A stretch of 64,000 bases of DNA from Streptomyces sp. SLBN-118 (GCF_006715635.1 NZ_VFNP01000001.1:992001-1056000); one strand, 5' to 3'; counted from the stretch's first letter, positions 1-8,629 are shown. Program-made: numbers and translations. Notes: a model not told the origin generated them from the sequence alone.

Positions 1-108
1 CTCAACTCGCGGCGTGGGCGGCGCGCGGGGGGCGGCTGAACTCGCGGCGCGCGCCGTGCGTAATGCCCGGAGTAACCATCGCGCTTCGACCATCCGAGGA
101 CGGTTCCT
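1..108. other. Noncoding left edge of the window
   Basis: No gene is recognisable here. The stretch is extremely GC-rich and holds two copies of AACTCGCGGCG (about 4-14 and 39-49). A GAGGA Shine-Dalgarno sequence at 96-100 serves the GTG start at 109. Confidence 0.5.
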
Positions 109-768
109 GTGACCGAGACGTCCCCATCCCGGCAGCCGGCGATCGCCGAGACGGCGCTCGCCGCCGTGGCGCTCAGCCGCTGCCCCGACGCGGCGGCCGC
201 CCGGGCGGCTCGTCGGGCCCGGCGCTGGCTGCGCGGCGCCTCGCCCCAACCTGCGCACTCCACGGCCGGGTTGATCGAAGCCGCGTTGCGGACGCTCGCT
301 CTGCGCGAAGGCGAGCCGGTCGATCTCACCCACCCCCTGCTCGTCGCACCGGGCTGCGCCGCCCTCACTCGGATCGTCCACGCCCTCGCCGTCCACGTCG
401 ATCTGGCCGTGGTGGGTGGCCCGCCGATCGACAGGCTGGGCGGGCTGCTGGCCCGTGACATCGCGACCGGTACGCCGTGCCCCTTCACCGGCCGGCCGGG
501 CTCCCCCGCGCTGCTCGCGGCCCGGCTGCTGGTCGAGTATCCGGCGGCGGGCCGCCTGCCGGTGCGCGAGACGGTGGCCCGTATCGCGGCCTCGCGACGC
601 GACGCGGCGCGCATCGAGGACGAGCCGCCCGCCACGGCGCTTGCTCTGCTCGCGCTCAGCGCGGCGGACGCGGGCAGTCCCGCCTGGCGCAGATGCCGGG
701 CCGGGCTGTTGCGCATTCAGCTCCACGACGGCAGCTGGCGGCACCGGCGGGTCCCGGTGGCAGCCTGA
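109..768 (+). CDS. Hypothetical protein, possibly alpha-helical toroid-like
   Basis: This is a 219-residue, Ala/Arg-rich, apparently all-helical protein without a signal peptide or membrane segment. The GTG start follows a GAGGA ribosome-binding site at good spacing. The last residues (LLRIQLHDGSWRH) resemble a QW motif as found in alpha/alpha-toroid terpene cyclases and prenyltransferases. That is one weak motif, and no acidic catalytic motif of class I or class II cyclases is visible. A second unrecognised gene follows in the same direction after about 200 bp, so the two may form an operon. The function is unknown. Confidence 0.6.
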   Translation: MTETSPSRQPAIAETALAAVALSRCPDAAAARAARRARRWLRGASPQPAHSTAGLIEAALRTLALREGEPVDLTHPLLVAPGCAALTRIVHALAVHVDLAVVGGPPIDRLGGLLARDIATGTPCPFTGRPGSPALLAARLLVEYPAAGRLPVRETVARIAASRRDAARIEDEPPATALALLALSAADAGSPAWRRCRAGLLRIQLHDGSWRHRRVPVAA

Positions 769-896
769 CGCGGGCGCCCGGCCGGTCCCGGTGGCCGCCT
801 GCCACGGTGGCCCCGGCACGCCGTCCGTCCGTCCGAAGTTCAGTCCCGCGTGCCCCGGATGTCCCTTCGGTGTCCTCGTCCCCCTCGGACCACGTC

Positions 897-913
897 CAAG
901 GAGCGACAGTATG
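897..913 (+). promoter_or_regulatory. Strong translation start that does not match the downstream frame
   Basis: AAGGAG at 897-902 lies eight bases before an ATG at 911, the best ribosome-binding site in this stretch. That ATG opens a frame beginning MRNLTLKLSKDG, whereas the protein at 966-1544 is in another frame and starts from GTG codons. Either a short overlapping peptide is made, or one base is missing or extra between 911 and about 1040. Confidence 0.4.
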
Positions 914-965
914 CGAAACCTCACGCTCAAGTTGAGTAAAGACGGGCTCCCAGCCGTGTCTGACG

Positions 966-1544
966 GTGGAGGCTCGTCGTCGAGTCGGCACGAAGTCGTC
1001 CGGGAAGAAGGTGGGAAGGGTGCAGCCCGAGAGTACGAACGGAACCAGCGGAGGCGGGCTGGCAGTCCCCATGGCGTGGCTCTGCGCCGAGTACATCGCC
1101 GACGAGATGCTGCGGGCGGGCGCGCTCGTGGAGGGCGGTTCGCTCGAATACCGCGCGGGCAGACAGACGCTGGCGCTCACCATCTATCTGTGCGACAGCG
1201 CGGACGAGCTGGCGGGCGTGCGGGTGGTCTCCCGGATCGACGAATGGCTGTCACTGACCTCGTACGACCATCCCTGGCAGGAGTGGGTGCACGAGCGGCT
1301 GACCGCCCGGCAGGAGCGGGAACGGGACCTCGACGAGGGAGCCGATCCGGATCTTGCGCTCGCGCTGGACGCCTGGCGCTGGCTGCGGCAGACGGAGCTG
1401 CTCGCCGCCGATCTCGGGGACAGCGAGCCCTGGCACCCGGCCGCCGCGCAGTCCGGTGTCGTGGACGAGTACGCGGAGGTCTGGACTCCGGCCTGGCAGC
1501 TGGGGCTGCCGCTGAGCCACCTGGCCATCCACCTCTTCTGCTGA
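966..1544 (+). CDS. Hypothetical protein
   Basis: This is a 192-residue protein of unknown family. Its first 35 residues are basic and low in order. From MAWLCAEYIADEML onward it looks like a real globular acidic alpha/beta domain, rich in Trp and Asp/Glu (for example LDAWRWLRQTELLAADLG), and it ends in LAIHLFC. The start is uncertain: GTG at 966 has no clear ribosome-binding site, GTG at 1020 follows AAGGTGGG, and ATG at 1071 is the first residue of the ordered part. A much better initiation site lies at 911 in another frame. It probably forms a pair with the gene at 109-768. Confidence 0.6.
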   Translation: MEARRRVGTKSSGKKVGRVQPESTNGTSGGGLAVPMAWLCAEYIADEMLRAGALVEGGSLEYRAGRQTLALTIYLCDSADELAGVRVVSRIDEWLSLTSYDHPWQEWVHERLTARQERERDLDEGADPDLALALDAWRWLRQTELLAADLGDSEPWHPAAAQSGVVDEYAEVWTPAWQLGLPLSHLAIHLFC

Positions 1545-1635
1545 CGGCCCGGACGGCTCCTTGGCCGGCCTGCCGACGGCGTGACACGAAACGAGTGGCC
1601 GGGCGACTCGATGCCGACAGGACATCGGCGCAGTC

Positions 1636-2856
1636 TCAGCCCGGGGACCGGCGGCCTGCCGAGGAGTGCACGCCCGAGCGGTACTTGGGGAGCCGGATCG
1701 TGATCTTCATGCCCGCGCCGACGCCCGTCTCGATGACCAGCCCGTGATCGTCGCCGTACACCTGGCGCAGTCGCTCGTCGACATTGGACAGCCCGATGCC
1801 CGACGACTCAGTCCGCTCCCCCGCGAGGATCCCCCGCAGTACGGCCGGGTCCATGCCCACACCGTCGTCCTCGATGGTCACCATGGCCTCGGATCCGGCG
1901 TCCTGTGCCGCGATGGTGACGCGGCAGTCGTCCTTCGAGTCCTCCAGACCGTGTTTGACGGCGTTCTCGACGAGCGGCTGCAGACACAGGAACGGCAGGG
2001 TCACCGGCAGTACTTCGGGTGCCACCTGGAGCGTCACCTTGAGACGGTCTCCGAAGCGGGCACCTGCGAGCGCCAAGTACTGCTCGATGGAGCGCAGTTC
2101 GTCGGCGAGATTGGTGAAGTCGCCGCGCCGGCGGAAGGAGTAGCGGGTGAAGTCGGCGAATTCCAGGAGCAGTTCACGGGCCCGCTCGGGATCGGTACGG
2201 ACGAAGGAGGCGATCGCGGCGAGCGAGTTGAAGATGAAATGCGGCGAGATCTGGGCGCGCAGTGCGCGGATCTCGGCTTCGATCAGCCGGGTGCGGGACC
2301 GGTCGAGCTCGGCGAGTTCCAGTTGTACGGAGACCCAGCGGGCCACTTCGGTCGCGGCCCGCACCAGGACGGCCGACTCCCGCGAACCGTAGGCGACGAG
2401 GGCCCCGAGCACACCCTCCTCGCCGGTGAGCGGGGCGATCACGGCCCAGCGCAGCGGGCATTCCAGGTCCTCGCACTCGGTGTGCACGCTCTGGCTGCGT
2501 CCGGAGTCCAGCATGTCGGCGACACGCACCATCACCCGCTGCTCGTGGTGGTCGGCGCCGGGACCGTCCCAGGCGAGTACGGATTCGCGGTCGGTGAGGC
2601 ACAGCGCCTCGGTGCCGAGCAGGGAGCGCAGTCGCCGGGCGGCCTTGCGTGCGGTGTCCTCGGTGAGGCCCGCGCGCAGTGGTGGCGCTGCGAGCGATGC
2701 GGTGTGCAGGGTGTGGAAGGTGGCGAGTTCGACGGGTGTGCCCAGATCGAGGTCGGGTCTGGCGCCACGGCGGGCGCTCAGTCTGCCGAACGCGACACCG
2801 ACGGCGAGCAGGAGCGCTCCGGCCGCGGCCAGCGCGGCCATGGAAGTCCCGGTCAT
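1636..2856 (-). CDS. LytS-family sensor histidine kinase
   Basis: This is a 406-residue membrane kinase. One hydrophobic segment lies near residues 7-27, then a GAF-like sensory region (about 45-180), a His_kinase domain with ISPHFIFNSL (phospho-acceptor His206), an N-box (QPLVENAVKHG, about 293-303) and a G-box (EDDGVGMD). This is the LytS/YehU/BtsS class, which pairs with LytTR regulators. One such regulator is encoded at 5516-6364, with the transporter genes in between. The start ATG at 2856 overlaps the stop of the upstream symporter gene (ATGA), so translation is probably coupled. The single membrane span, unlike the multi-span sensors of many LytS proteins, suggests that the signal is read by the GAF domain or by the neighbouring transporter. 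Confidence 0.9.
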   Translation of the reverse strand: MTGTSMAALAAAGALLLAVGVAFGRLSARRGARPDLDLGTPVELATFHTLHTASLAAPPLRAGLTEDTARKAARRLRSLLGTEALCLTDRESVLAWDGPGADHHEQRVMVRVADMLDSGRSQSVHTECEDLECPLRWAVIAPLTGEEGVLGALVAYGSRESAVLVRAATEVARWVSVQLELAELDRSRTRLIEAEIRALRAQISPHFIFNSLAAIASFVRTDPERARELLLEFADFTRYSFRRRGDFTNLADELRSIEQYLALAGARFGDRLKVTLQVAPEVLPVTLPFLCLQPLVENAVKHGLEDSKDDCRVTIAAQDAGSEAMVTIEDDGVGMDPAVLRGILAGERTESSGIGLSNVDERLRQVYGDDHGLVIETGVGAGMKITIRLPKYRSGVHSSAGRRSPG

Positions 2857-4586
2857 CGTTCGGCTCCTTCGGGCTGCGGCCTGCCGACAAGGTCCTCCGG
2901 CAGATGCAGCCGCGCGAGGATGGCGGCTGCGCCGGGAGGTACGTGGCGCTGGGTGGCCAGGGACACCAGAACCATGGTCAGAAAGCCGACGGGTACCGAC
3001 CACACGGCGGGCCACGCCATCAGTGTGTGCGCCCAGCCGCCGGGGGCGAGGCCCGCGCGGGTGGCCATCACCGCGGTGAGAGCCGACCCGCCGCCGGCGA
3101 CGAGCCCGGCGGCGGCGCCGGGCGGGGTGAGTCCGCGCCACCAGATGCCGAGCACGAGCAGCGGGCAGAAGGAGGAGGCCGAGACGGCGAAGGCGAGCCC
3201 CACCGCGTCGGCGACCGGCACATGGGTGGCCACCACGCTCAGGGCCAGCGGCACCGCCATGGCGAGCAGGGTCGCGAGGCGGAAGTGCCGTACACCGCGC
3301 GCGGGCAGCACATCCTGGGTGATCACACCTGCGACGGACATGGTCAGCCCGGACGCGGTGGACAGGAACGCCGCGAACGCACCGCCCGCGAGCAGCGCCC
3401 CGAGCAGGTCCCCGGTGATACCGCCCACCATCCGCTCCGGCAGCACCAGCACGGCCGCGTCCGCGTCGCCGGTGAGCGAGAGTTCGGGGGCGTAGATCCG
3501 TCCGAGGGCGCCGTAGACGGGCGGCAGCAGATAGAAGGCGCCGATCAGCCCGAGGACGACGAGTGTGGTGCGGCGGGCGGCGCGCCCGTTGGGGCTGGTG
3601 TAGAAGCGCACGGCGACATGCGGGAGCCCCATGGTGCCGAGGAAGGTGGCGAGGATGAGTCCGTACGTCGCGTACAGGTGGTAGCCGTCCCTGCCGCCGG
3701 ACAGCGGCTGGGACCAACTGGCCGGATCGGAGCCGGAGGTGGTCCGCCGGGGCACCTCGGCGCCCTGCGGGAAGCCGAGGCTGGTCCCCGCGCCGATGCG
3801 GTGGGTACCCCGGTCGAGGGTGACCTCCCCCTTCTCGTACGGGGTGCTGTCGATGACGCCGGTGACGGTGAGGGTCAGGGGTTTGTCGAAGTCGACGCGG
3901 ACGGTGTCGTCGATGCGCACGGTGGTGTGTTCGCGGAACAGGCCCGGTGCGTCGAAGCGGGCCCGCGGTGTGTCGTCACCGGCCCACGCCGCGAGCAGGA
4001 AGAGCGCGGGCACCAGCAGAGCGGTGAGCTTGAGCCAGTACTGGAAGGCCTGCACAAAAGTGATGCTGCGCATTCCGCCCGCCGCGACCGCCCCCGTGAC
4101 GACACAGGCGACGACCACGCCACCCACCCAGTCGGGTGCGCCGGTGAGGATTTCCAGGGTCAGTCCCGCGCCCTGGAGTTGGGGCAGCAGATAGAGCCAG
4201 CCGATGCCGACGACGAAGAGGCTGGCGAGTCTGCGTACGGCCGCGGACTCGAGCCGGGCCTCGGCAAAGTCGGAGAGGGTGTACGCGCCGGAGCGGCGCA
4301 GCGGGGCGGCCACCAGCACCAGCAGGACGAGATAGCCGGCGGTGTACCCGACCGGGTACCAGAGCATGTCGGGGCCCTGGAGGAGCACCAGTCCGGCGAT
4401 GCCGAGGAAGGAGGCTGCGGAGAGGTACTCGCCGCTGATGGCGGCGGCGTTGAGACCGGGCTTCACCGTGCGTGACGCGACGTAGAAGTCGGAGGTGGTA
4501 CGGGATATGCGAAGGCCGAGCGCGCCGATGAGCACAGTGGCCAGCACTACGACGGTGACGGCGGTCACCGCGTAGGTCTGGTTCAT
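2853..4586 (-). CDS. Sodium:solute symporter, ActP/MctC-like
   Basis: This 577-residue polytopic protein of the SSS family (about 13 membrane segments) probably imports a monocarboxylate such as acetate or pyruvate with Na+ or H+. Family-like stretches include ISGEYLSAASFLGIAG near the N-terminus and the paired helices before the C-terminal tail. A hydrophilic block of roughly 100 residues (about 200-305), predicted as beta-rich and extracytoplasmic, interrupts the membrane part. It sits downstream of the DUF485 gene and overlaps the kinase gene by 4 bp. The arrangement resembles ActP with its YjcH-type DUF485 partner. The exact substrate cannot be read from the sequence. Confidence 0.88.
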   Translation of the reverse strand: MNQTYAVTAVTVVVLATVLIGALGLRISRTTSDFYVASRTVKPGLNAAAISGEYLSAASFLGIAGLVLLQGPDMLWYPVGYTAGYLVLLVLVAAPLRRSGAYTLSDFAEARLESAAVRRLASLFVVGIGWLYLLPQLQGAGLTLEILTGAPDWVGGVVVACVVTGAVAAGGMRSITFVQAFQYWLKLTALLVPALFLLAAWAGDDTPRARFDAPGLFREHTTVRIDDTVRVDFDKPLTLTVTGVIDSTPYEKGEVTLDRGTHRIGAGTSLGFPQGAEVPRRTTSGSDPASWSQPLSGGRDGYHLYATYGLILATFLGTMGLPHVAVRFYTSPNGRAARRTTLVVLGLIGAFYLLPPVYGALGRIYAPELSLTGDADAAVLVLPERMVGGITGDLLGALLAGGAFAAFLSTASGLTMSVAGVITQDVLPARGVRHFRLATLLAMAVPLALSVVATHVPVADAVGLAFAVSASSFCPLLVLGIWWRGLTPPGAAAGLVAGGGSALTAVMATRAGLAPGGWAHTLMAWPAVWSVPVGFLTMVLVSLATQRHVPPGAAAILARLHLPEDLVGRPQPEGAER

Positions 4587-4609
4587 GTCATGTCACCGAT
4601 GAGCACGGG

Positions 4610-4993
4610 TCAGCGGCCTTCGACAAGTCTGCTGAAGTCCCGCTCGTTGCGCTCGGCACGGCGTACGTACCAGCGCGCCGTCAGCCACATCACCGGATAG
4701 ACCGCCACACCGAGCGCCACCCAGACGAACGGCTCGGGTGCGGAGAGGGTGCCGCCGAATGCGGCCGGGAGAGCGAACAGCAGCGGCAGCGAGCCGACGA
4801 GCAGGGCGAGTGCCCCCAGGGAGTAGAGGGCGGCCCGCAGCTGGCTGCGCATCAGGGAACGCACATAGGTGGCGCCGAGTGTCGTCTGCTCGCTGATCTC
4901 GGACCGGGCGGGCGCGTGCCCCGGTGCACGCCGGGCGCTGCGCGGCACGCCGGTGACCACCTCACGGCGGGGGTGTTGCTCTGCAGACATCAT
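4610..4993 (-). CDS. DUF485 membrane protein, symporter partner
   Basis: This is a 127-residue protein with about 40 hydrophilic N-terminal residues and two membrane spans. Stretches such as TYVRSLMRSQLRAALY and WYVRRAERNERDF, the latter at the C-terminal cytoplasmic end, are typical of DUF485 proteins, which are encoded just upstream of acetate/monocarboxylate symporters. It lies 23 bp upstream of the symporter gene, so they form one transcription unit. A TAGACT sequence on the minus strand (5030-5035) is a plausible -10 box for the operon. Two adjacent ATG codons make the start ambiguous by one residue. Confidence 0.85.
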   Translation of the reverse strand: MMSAEQHPRREVVTGVPRSARRAPGHAPARSEISEQTTLGATYVRSLMRSQLRAALYSLGALALLVGSLPLLFALPAAFGGTLSAPEPFVWVALGVAVYPVMWLTARWYVRRAERNERDFSRLVEGR

Positions 4994-5082
4994 CGTCCGC
5001 TCCAGCGTCGGTAGGCGAACCCTTGGGAGCTGTGGAGTCTACGCAGGCGCGATGACCTGCGGTAGGGCCAGTGGCGACCGGT

Positions 5083-5352
5083 TCAGCGGCCCGTGCGCCG
5101 GGCACAGTCGCTCAGTGCGATCTCCAGCTCGACATAGGACTCCTCGGCCCTGCGGAAGGCGACTTCGAGGGCGGTTTCGGCACGTGGGCCGACGAGTCCC
5201 TGGGCCGATTCCCGGATCTCGTACAGCACATCCGCCCAGCGTCCGGCGGCGCTCTTGACCGTGGCGAGCACTGCCTCGAGGTCTTGAGCGCCGGCCACCC
5301 GGGTCGCCGACAGGCTCCGGAGCTCCTCCAGCAGTGCTTCGATGTCGGACAT
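5083..5352 (-). CDS. Small helical hypothetical protein
   Basis: This is an 89-residue acidic protein that appears entirely alpha-helical (MSDIEALLEELRSLSATR start) with no signal or membrane segment. A purine-rich AGAAGGGG sequence precedes the ATG. It lies between the DUF485 operon and the LytTR regulator on the same strand and may be co-transcribed with the regulator, whose coding region ends 163 bp upstream. I do not recognise the family. Confidence 0.6.
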   Translation of the reverse strand: MSDIEALLEELRSLSATRVAGAQDLEAVLATVKSAAGRWADVLYEIRESAQGLVGPRAETALEVAFRRAEESYVELEIALSDCARRTGR

Positions 5353-5515
5353 CAGGCCCCTTCTCCGCTTGCCGGATCAAGGTTAGGCGGCGACCGGGGA
5401 CGGCTGCGGCCGAACGGGAGACCGGTCGTTCGGCGGACGGCGCGCGTCGCCGTACGGCAGTGACGGCTCGACGAGCGGCTGCCCACGGCCGCCGAACGGT
5501 CACATGGCCCATGGG

Positions 5516-6364
5516 TCAGCCCCTGGCGTGCCGCATCAGCAGATCGCGCAGCTGGCGGGCGTGACGGCGGCTGACGGCGAGTTCTGCGTCGCCCACCCGG
5601 ACCGTGGTCGTCCCTGCGTCCAGGCGCAGTTCGTCGATCCGGGCGAGAGCGACGAGATGGCTGCGGTGGATGCGTACGAACCCACGGGAGGCCCAGCGCT
5701 CCTCCAGCGTGGAAAGCGGGATGCGCACCAGGTGGCTGCCGTCCTTGGTGTGGAGGCGGGCGTAGTCGCCCTGGGCCTCGACATAGGCGATGTCGTCGAT
5801 CGGTACGAACCGTGTGACGCCGCCCAGTTCGACCGGTATCTGCTCGGGACCGGTGGTGCTCCCGGCAGGGATGTGCTGCGGAGCAGCCGGTGCGGTGTTC
5901 TGTACGGGCGGGTGCGCTGCGGGCGTGGGCACGGCGTGGTCCCGCGGCTCGGGCTGCCGGGGCTCGCGCGCCGAGACGACCAGGTCGCGTACCCGCCGTA
6001 CGGCTTCGGCCAGCCGTTCCCTGCGCACGGGCTTGAGGACATAGTCGACGGCCTTGAGGTCGAAGGCCTGGACGGCGAAGCCTTCGTGGGCGGTGACGAA
6101 CACGATCAGCGGCGGGCGCGCGAACCCTGCGAGCAGCCGGGCGACATCGAGGCCGGACAGCCCTGCCATGTGGATGTCCAGGAAGACGACATCGATGCCG
6201 TCCTCGCCGTCCGGGCCCGCGTCCAGCGCGCGGCTGATGCGGCGCAGTGCCTCGGTGGCGTCCGTCGCGCCCTCCGCGCTCCTGATCCGGGAGTCGCAAC
6301 GCAGCAGGTAGAGCAGTTCCTCAAGTGCCGGTTTCTCGTCGTCGACAGCCAGTACGCGCAGCAT
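5516..6364 (-). CDS. LytTR-family response regulator
   Basis: This is a 282-residue two-component regulator. The receiver domain (about 1-125) has the acidic pair Asp8/Asp9, phospho-acceptor Asp63 (VVFLDIHMAG), Thr91 and Lys111 (YVLKPV). A Pro-rich linker (about 135-175) leads to a C-terminal LytTR DNA-binding domain (about 178-280) with the typical YVEAQGDYARLH and FVRIHRSHLV stretches. The cognate kinase is almost certainly the LytS-type protein at 1636-2856. The best candidate target is the DUF485-symporter operon between them, by analogy with BtsSR and similar nutrient-sensing systems that switch on a carboxylate transporter. Confidence 0.92.
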   Translation of the reverse strand: MLRVLAVDDEKPALEELLYLLRCDSRIRSAEGATDATEALRRISRALDAGPDGEDGIDVVFLDIHMAGLSGLDVARLLAGFARPPLIVFVTAHEGFAVQAFDLKAVDYVLKPVRRERLAEAVRRVRDLVVSAREPRQPEPRDHAVPTPAAHPPVQNTAPAAPQHIPAGSTTGPEQIPVELGGVTRFVPIDDIAYVEAQGDYARLHTKDGSHLVRIPLSTLEERWASRGFVRIHRSHLVALARIDELRLDAGTTTVRVGDAELAVSRRHARQLRDLLMRHARG

Positions 6365-6604
6365 GCTGCGGAGTGTAGGCGCGCCCGGACGGCAGGACTA
6401 CGGTGTGCCGTCGCCGGGACCGCCGAGTCTGTCCCCGGCCTCCGAGGGAGTCCGGCGGCCAAGCCTCTCACCCTCCCGCACGGCCCGAACGCCGGCCGCG
6501 TTGCGCTTGTGACACACGGGTTGAGTACAGCGCGCACCTGATGCGTACTCCATGGCAACAGACCGCAACGAACGCAGCACCGCAAGAGACGAATCGAGGA
6601 CGCC

Positions 6605-7276
6605 ATGAGCCCCCAGCAGCGGCACCGGGACATCGCCGCCTATGCGCTGGGCGTCCTGGAGCCCGCGGACGCCTTCCGGTTCGAGGAGCATCTCGCCCAG
6701 TGCGTGATGTGCACGGTACAGCTCTCGGACTTCACCTCGACCGCCGCGTCGCTGGCCGAACTCGCGGGACCCGCACGGGTCGAGGCCACTGTGAGCCCGG
6801 GCCTGCTCGACCGGCTGACCGGCGAGGTCGCCTTGGAGCGGCACAGGAGCCGCCGGCGCCGGCTCCGGCTGGTGGCGGCCGCCGCCGCGCTGATCGTGGC
6901 GCTGCCGGTGGCGGCGGTGGCGCTCCGCGACGGCGGCTCGGGACCGGCCCGGCAGGAGGTCGCGGCGAAGGACGCCAGGACGGGGGTGAGTGTGTCCGCC
7001 GCGCTTCAGGACCGGCAGTGGGGCACCGCGGTCTCGCTGCACGTGTGGGACGTCAAGGGGCCGCGCACCTGCACGCTGGTCGCCGTCGGCAAGAACGGCA
7101 CCGAACACCCGGTCCTCAGCTGGGCGGTGCCGGAGGGCGGCTACGGGATCGCGGGTTCGCCCGGACACGAGGAGCCGCTGGACATCGAGGGCGGTACGGA
7201 CCTGCCGAGCGGCGAGATCGCACGCTGGGAGGTCCGTGCGGCCGACGGGCAGCCGCTGGTGACCCTCACGGGGTAG
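6605..7276 (+). CDS. Zinc-finger anti-sigma factor-like membrane protein
   Basis: This 223-residue protein has an N-terminal zf-HC2 (ZAS) anti-sigma domain with the HxxxCxxC signature (EEHLAQCVMC; His29, Cys33, Cys36), one membrane span (about 81-99) and an extracytoplasmic C-terminal domain of about 120 residues. Members of this family hold an ECF sigma factor at the membrane until a signal releases it. No sigma gene lies next to it, which is unusual for the family. It therefore either acts on a distant sigma factor or has another role. GAGGA precedes the ATG closely. Confidence 0.85.
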   Translation: MSPQQRHRDIAAYALGVLEPADAFRFEEHLAQCVMCTVQLSDFTSTAASLAELAGPARVEATVSPGLLDRLTGEVALERHRSRRRRLRLVAAAAALIVALPVAAVALRDGGSGPARQEVAAKDARTGVSVSAALQDRQWGTAVSLHVWDVKGPRTCTLVAVGKNGTEHPVLSWAVPEGGYGIAGSPGHEEPLDIEGGTDLPSGEIARWEVRAADGQPLVTLTG

Positions 7277-7304
7277 CCCCCCTGCCCGCCGCCGCTGAGC
7301 TCGC

Positions 7305-8165
7305 TTACTTGAGCAGCCGGGAGAGCCTGCGGTCGGCGAGCGGTTTGCCGCCGGTCTGGCAGGTGGGGCAGTACTGCAGCGAGGAGTCGCTGAAGGAGAC
7401 TTCACGGACGGTATCGCCGCAGACGGGACACGGCTGACCGGTGCGGCCGTGGACGCGCAGGCCGCTTTTCTTCTCGGCCTTCAGCCGGCCGGCTGCCACG
7501 CCGCGGGAGCGCTCGACGGCCTCGCTCAGGGTGGCGCGCAGCGCCTCGTACAGGGTGGTGATCCCGGCCTCGTCGATGTTCTGCACCGGTTTGAACGGGG
7601 ACATCTTCGCCGCGTGCAGGATCTCGTCGCTGTAGGCGTTGCCGATGCCCGCGATCAGGCTCTGGTCGCGCAGGGCCCCCTTGACCTGCCGTCGTTCGCC
7701 CGCGAGGAGAGCGGCGAAGGCGTCGCGGTCGAAGCCGTCGGCGAGCGGGTCGGGGCCGAGGCGGGCGATGCCCGGCACCTCACCGGGGTCGTGGACGAGG
7801 TGGACTGCGAGGCGTTTGGTCGTGCCCGCCTCGGTGAGGTCGAAGCCGCCGCCGGATTCGAGGACGGTACGCAGGGCGAGCGGCCCTTTGCCGGGGCGCG
7901 GTGGCGCGGCCGGGAACTCGTCCTTCCAGTGGAGCCAGCCCGCCCGGGCGAGATGGGCGACGAGATGGAGTCCGCCGGCACTGATGTCGAGCCACTTCCC
8001 GTGCCGGTCCATGGCGGTGACCTCGGCACCCTCGACCGCGGTGAGGGGCGGGTCGTACGTCTTGAGGACGCTGATCGCCAGCGGCAGGACGCGGACGATC
8101 CGCTGTCCCACGAGGTGATCGTCGAGGAACTCTCTCAGCGCTTCGACTTCGGGCAGCTCCGGCAT
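7305..8165 (-). CDS. Fpg/Nei-family DNA glycosylase/AP lyase
   Basis: This is a 286-residue base-excision-repair enzyme. It begins with the invariant PELPE, in which Pro2 is the Schiff-base nucleophile and Glu3 the general acid. The lysine of the DRHGKWL stretch, a helix-two-turn-helix domain with the GIGNAYSDEIL signature, and a C-terminal CxxC-x16-CxxC zinc finger follow. The fit is better to the actinobacterial Nei/Fpg-like branch than to MutM. The start is fixed by MPELPEVE; the frame stays open upstream but holds an unrelated pseudogene there. Confidence 0.92.
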   Translation of the reverse strand: MPELPEVEALREFLDDHLVGQRIVRVLPLAISVLKTYDPPLTAVEGAEVTAMDRHGKWLDISAGGLHLVAHLARAGWLHWKDEFPAAPPRPGKGPLALRTVLESGGGFDLTEAGTTKRLAVHLVHDPGEVPGIARLGPDPLADGFDRDAFAALLAGERRQVKGALRDQSLIAGIGNAYSDEILHAAKMSPFKPVQNIDEAGITTLYEALRATLSEAVERSRGVAAGRLKAEKKSGLRVHGRTGQPCPVCGDTVREVSFSDSSLQYCPTCQTGGKPLADRRLSRLLK

Positions 8166-8202
8166 GCATCCAGAGTGCCAAAGGCGTGAGGGGGCCGCAG
8201 GC

Positions 8203-8510
8203 TCAGAGCGCGCGCAGCCCGTAGACCCGGCAGGCGGTCCTGCCGAAGACGAGGTGCGCTCGGCGTCGCCCAGCCGCTGGGTCATTGCGCGGGCCGCGGC
8301 CATCACCTCGGCATAGCTCGCGGCGAGCCGGCACACGGGCTTCGAGGAGCGTGAAGCGGCCGGCGCACAGGACGGCGTCGTGTCGGTGTCACGCAGAAAG
8401 CGGCTGAGCATGGGCGCCTGGTTCATTCCGGCGCCGATCGCGCCGATCACATCTTCGGCGCGCAGCCGTTCCAGGGCCGGATAACCGTGGCGGAAGGCGG
8501 CTCCTTGCAT
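8203..8510 (-). pseudogene. Scar joining an aldo/keto reductase fragment to an amidohydrolase tail
   Basis: Two broken genes are fused. The upstream part reads as the middle of a fucose-dehydrogenase-type aldo/keto reductase (ALERLRAEDVIGAIGAGMNQ, then after a frame change VLCAGRFTLLEARV). The downstream part reads as the C-terminus of a COG3618-type amidohydrolase (SYAEVMAAARAMTQRL, then in another frame HLVFGRTACRVYGLRAL and a stop at 8203-8205). These two enzyme families sit side by side in L-fucose/L-rhamnose oxidation clusters, so this looks like an internal deletion of such an operon followed by frameshifts. No functional product is expected. Confidence 0.65.
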
Positions 8511-8629
8511 CCGCAGCTGCCCTCTCGCCGTGGCGTCGGCCCATCACGACGAATATTCATCGGATCACTGGAGAGCGTCAGCACCCCCAACAGGGTGAGA
8601 TCCCGCGCTGATGGGCCGAGTTGTCCGAT
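8511..8629. other. Gene-free stretch upstream of the pseudogene
   Basis: No gene is seen between the scar and the 3' end of the acyltransferase gene. It may be the 5' region or flank of the lost sugar operon. Confidence 0.3.

Noticed and set aside
416..1747. A 443-codon plus-strand frame
   Set aside because: It overlaps two better-supported genes, is Arg/Gly-rich throughout and shows no family features; it is a GC-bias shadow.
1666..3495. A 609-codon frame antisense to the kinase and symporter genes
   Set aside because: Composition is typical of antisense GC-rich frames, and the opposite strand carries clear motif-bearing proteins.
7305..8510. A single 401-residue fusion of an unknown domain and a DNA glycosylase
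   Set aside because: The glycosylase needs its N-terminal Pro2 free, so the gene must start at 8165; the upstream part is a pseudogene scar in the same open frame.
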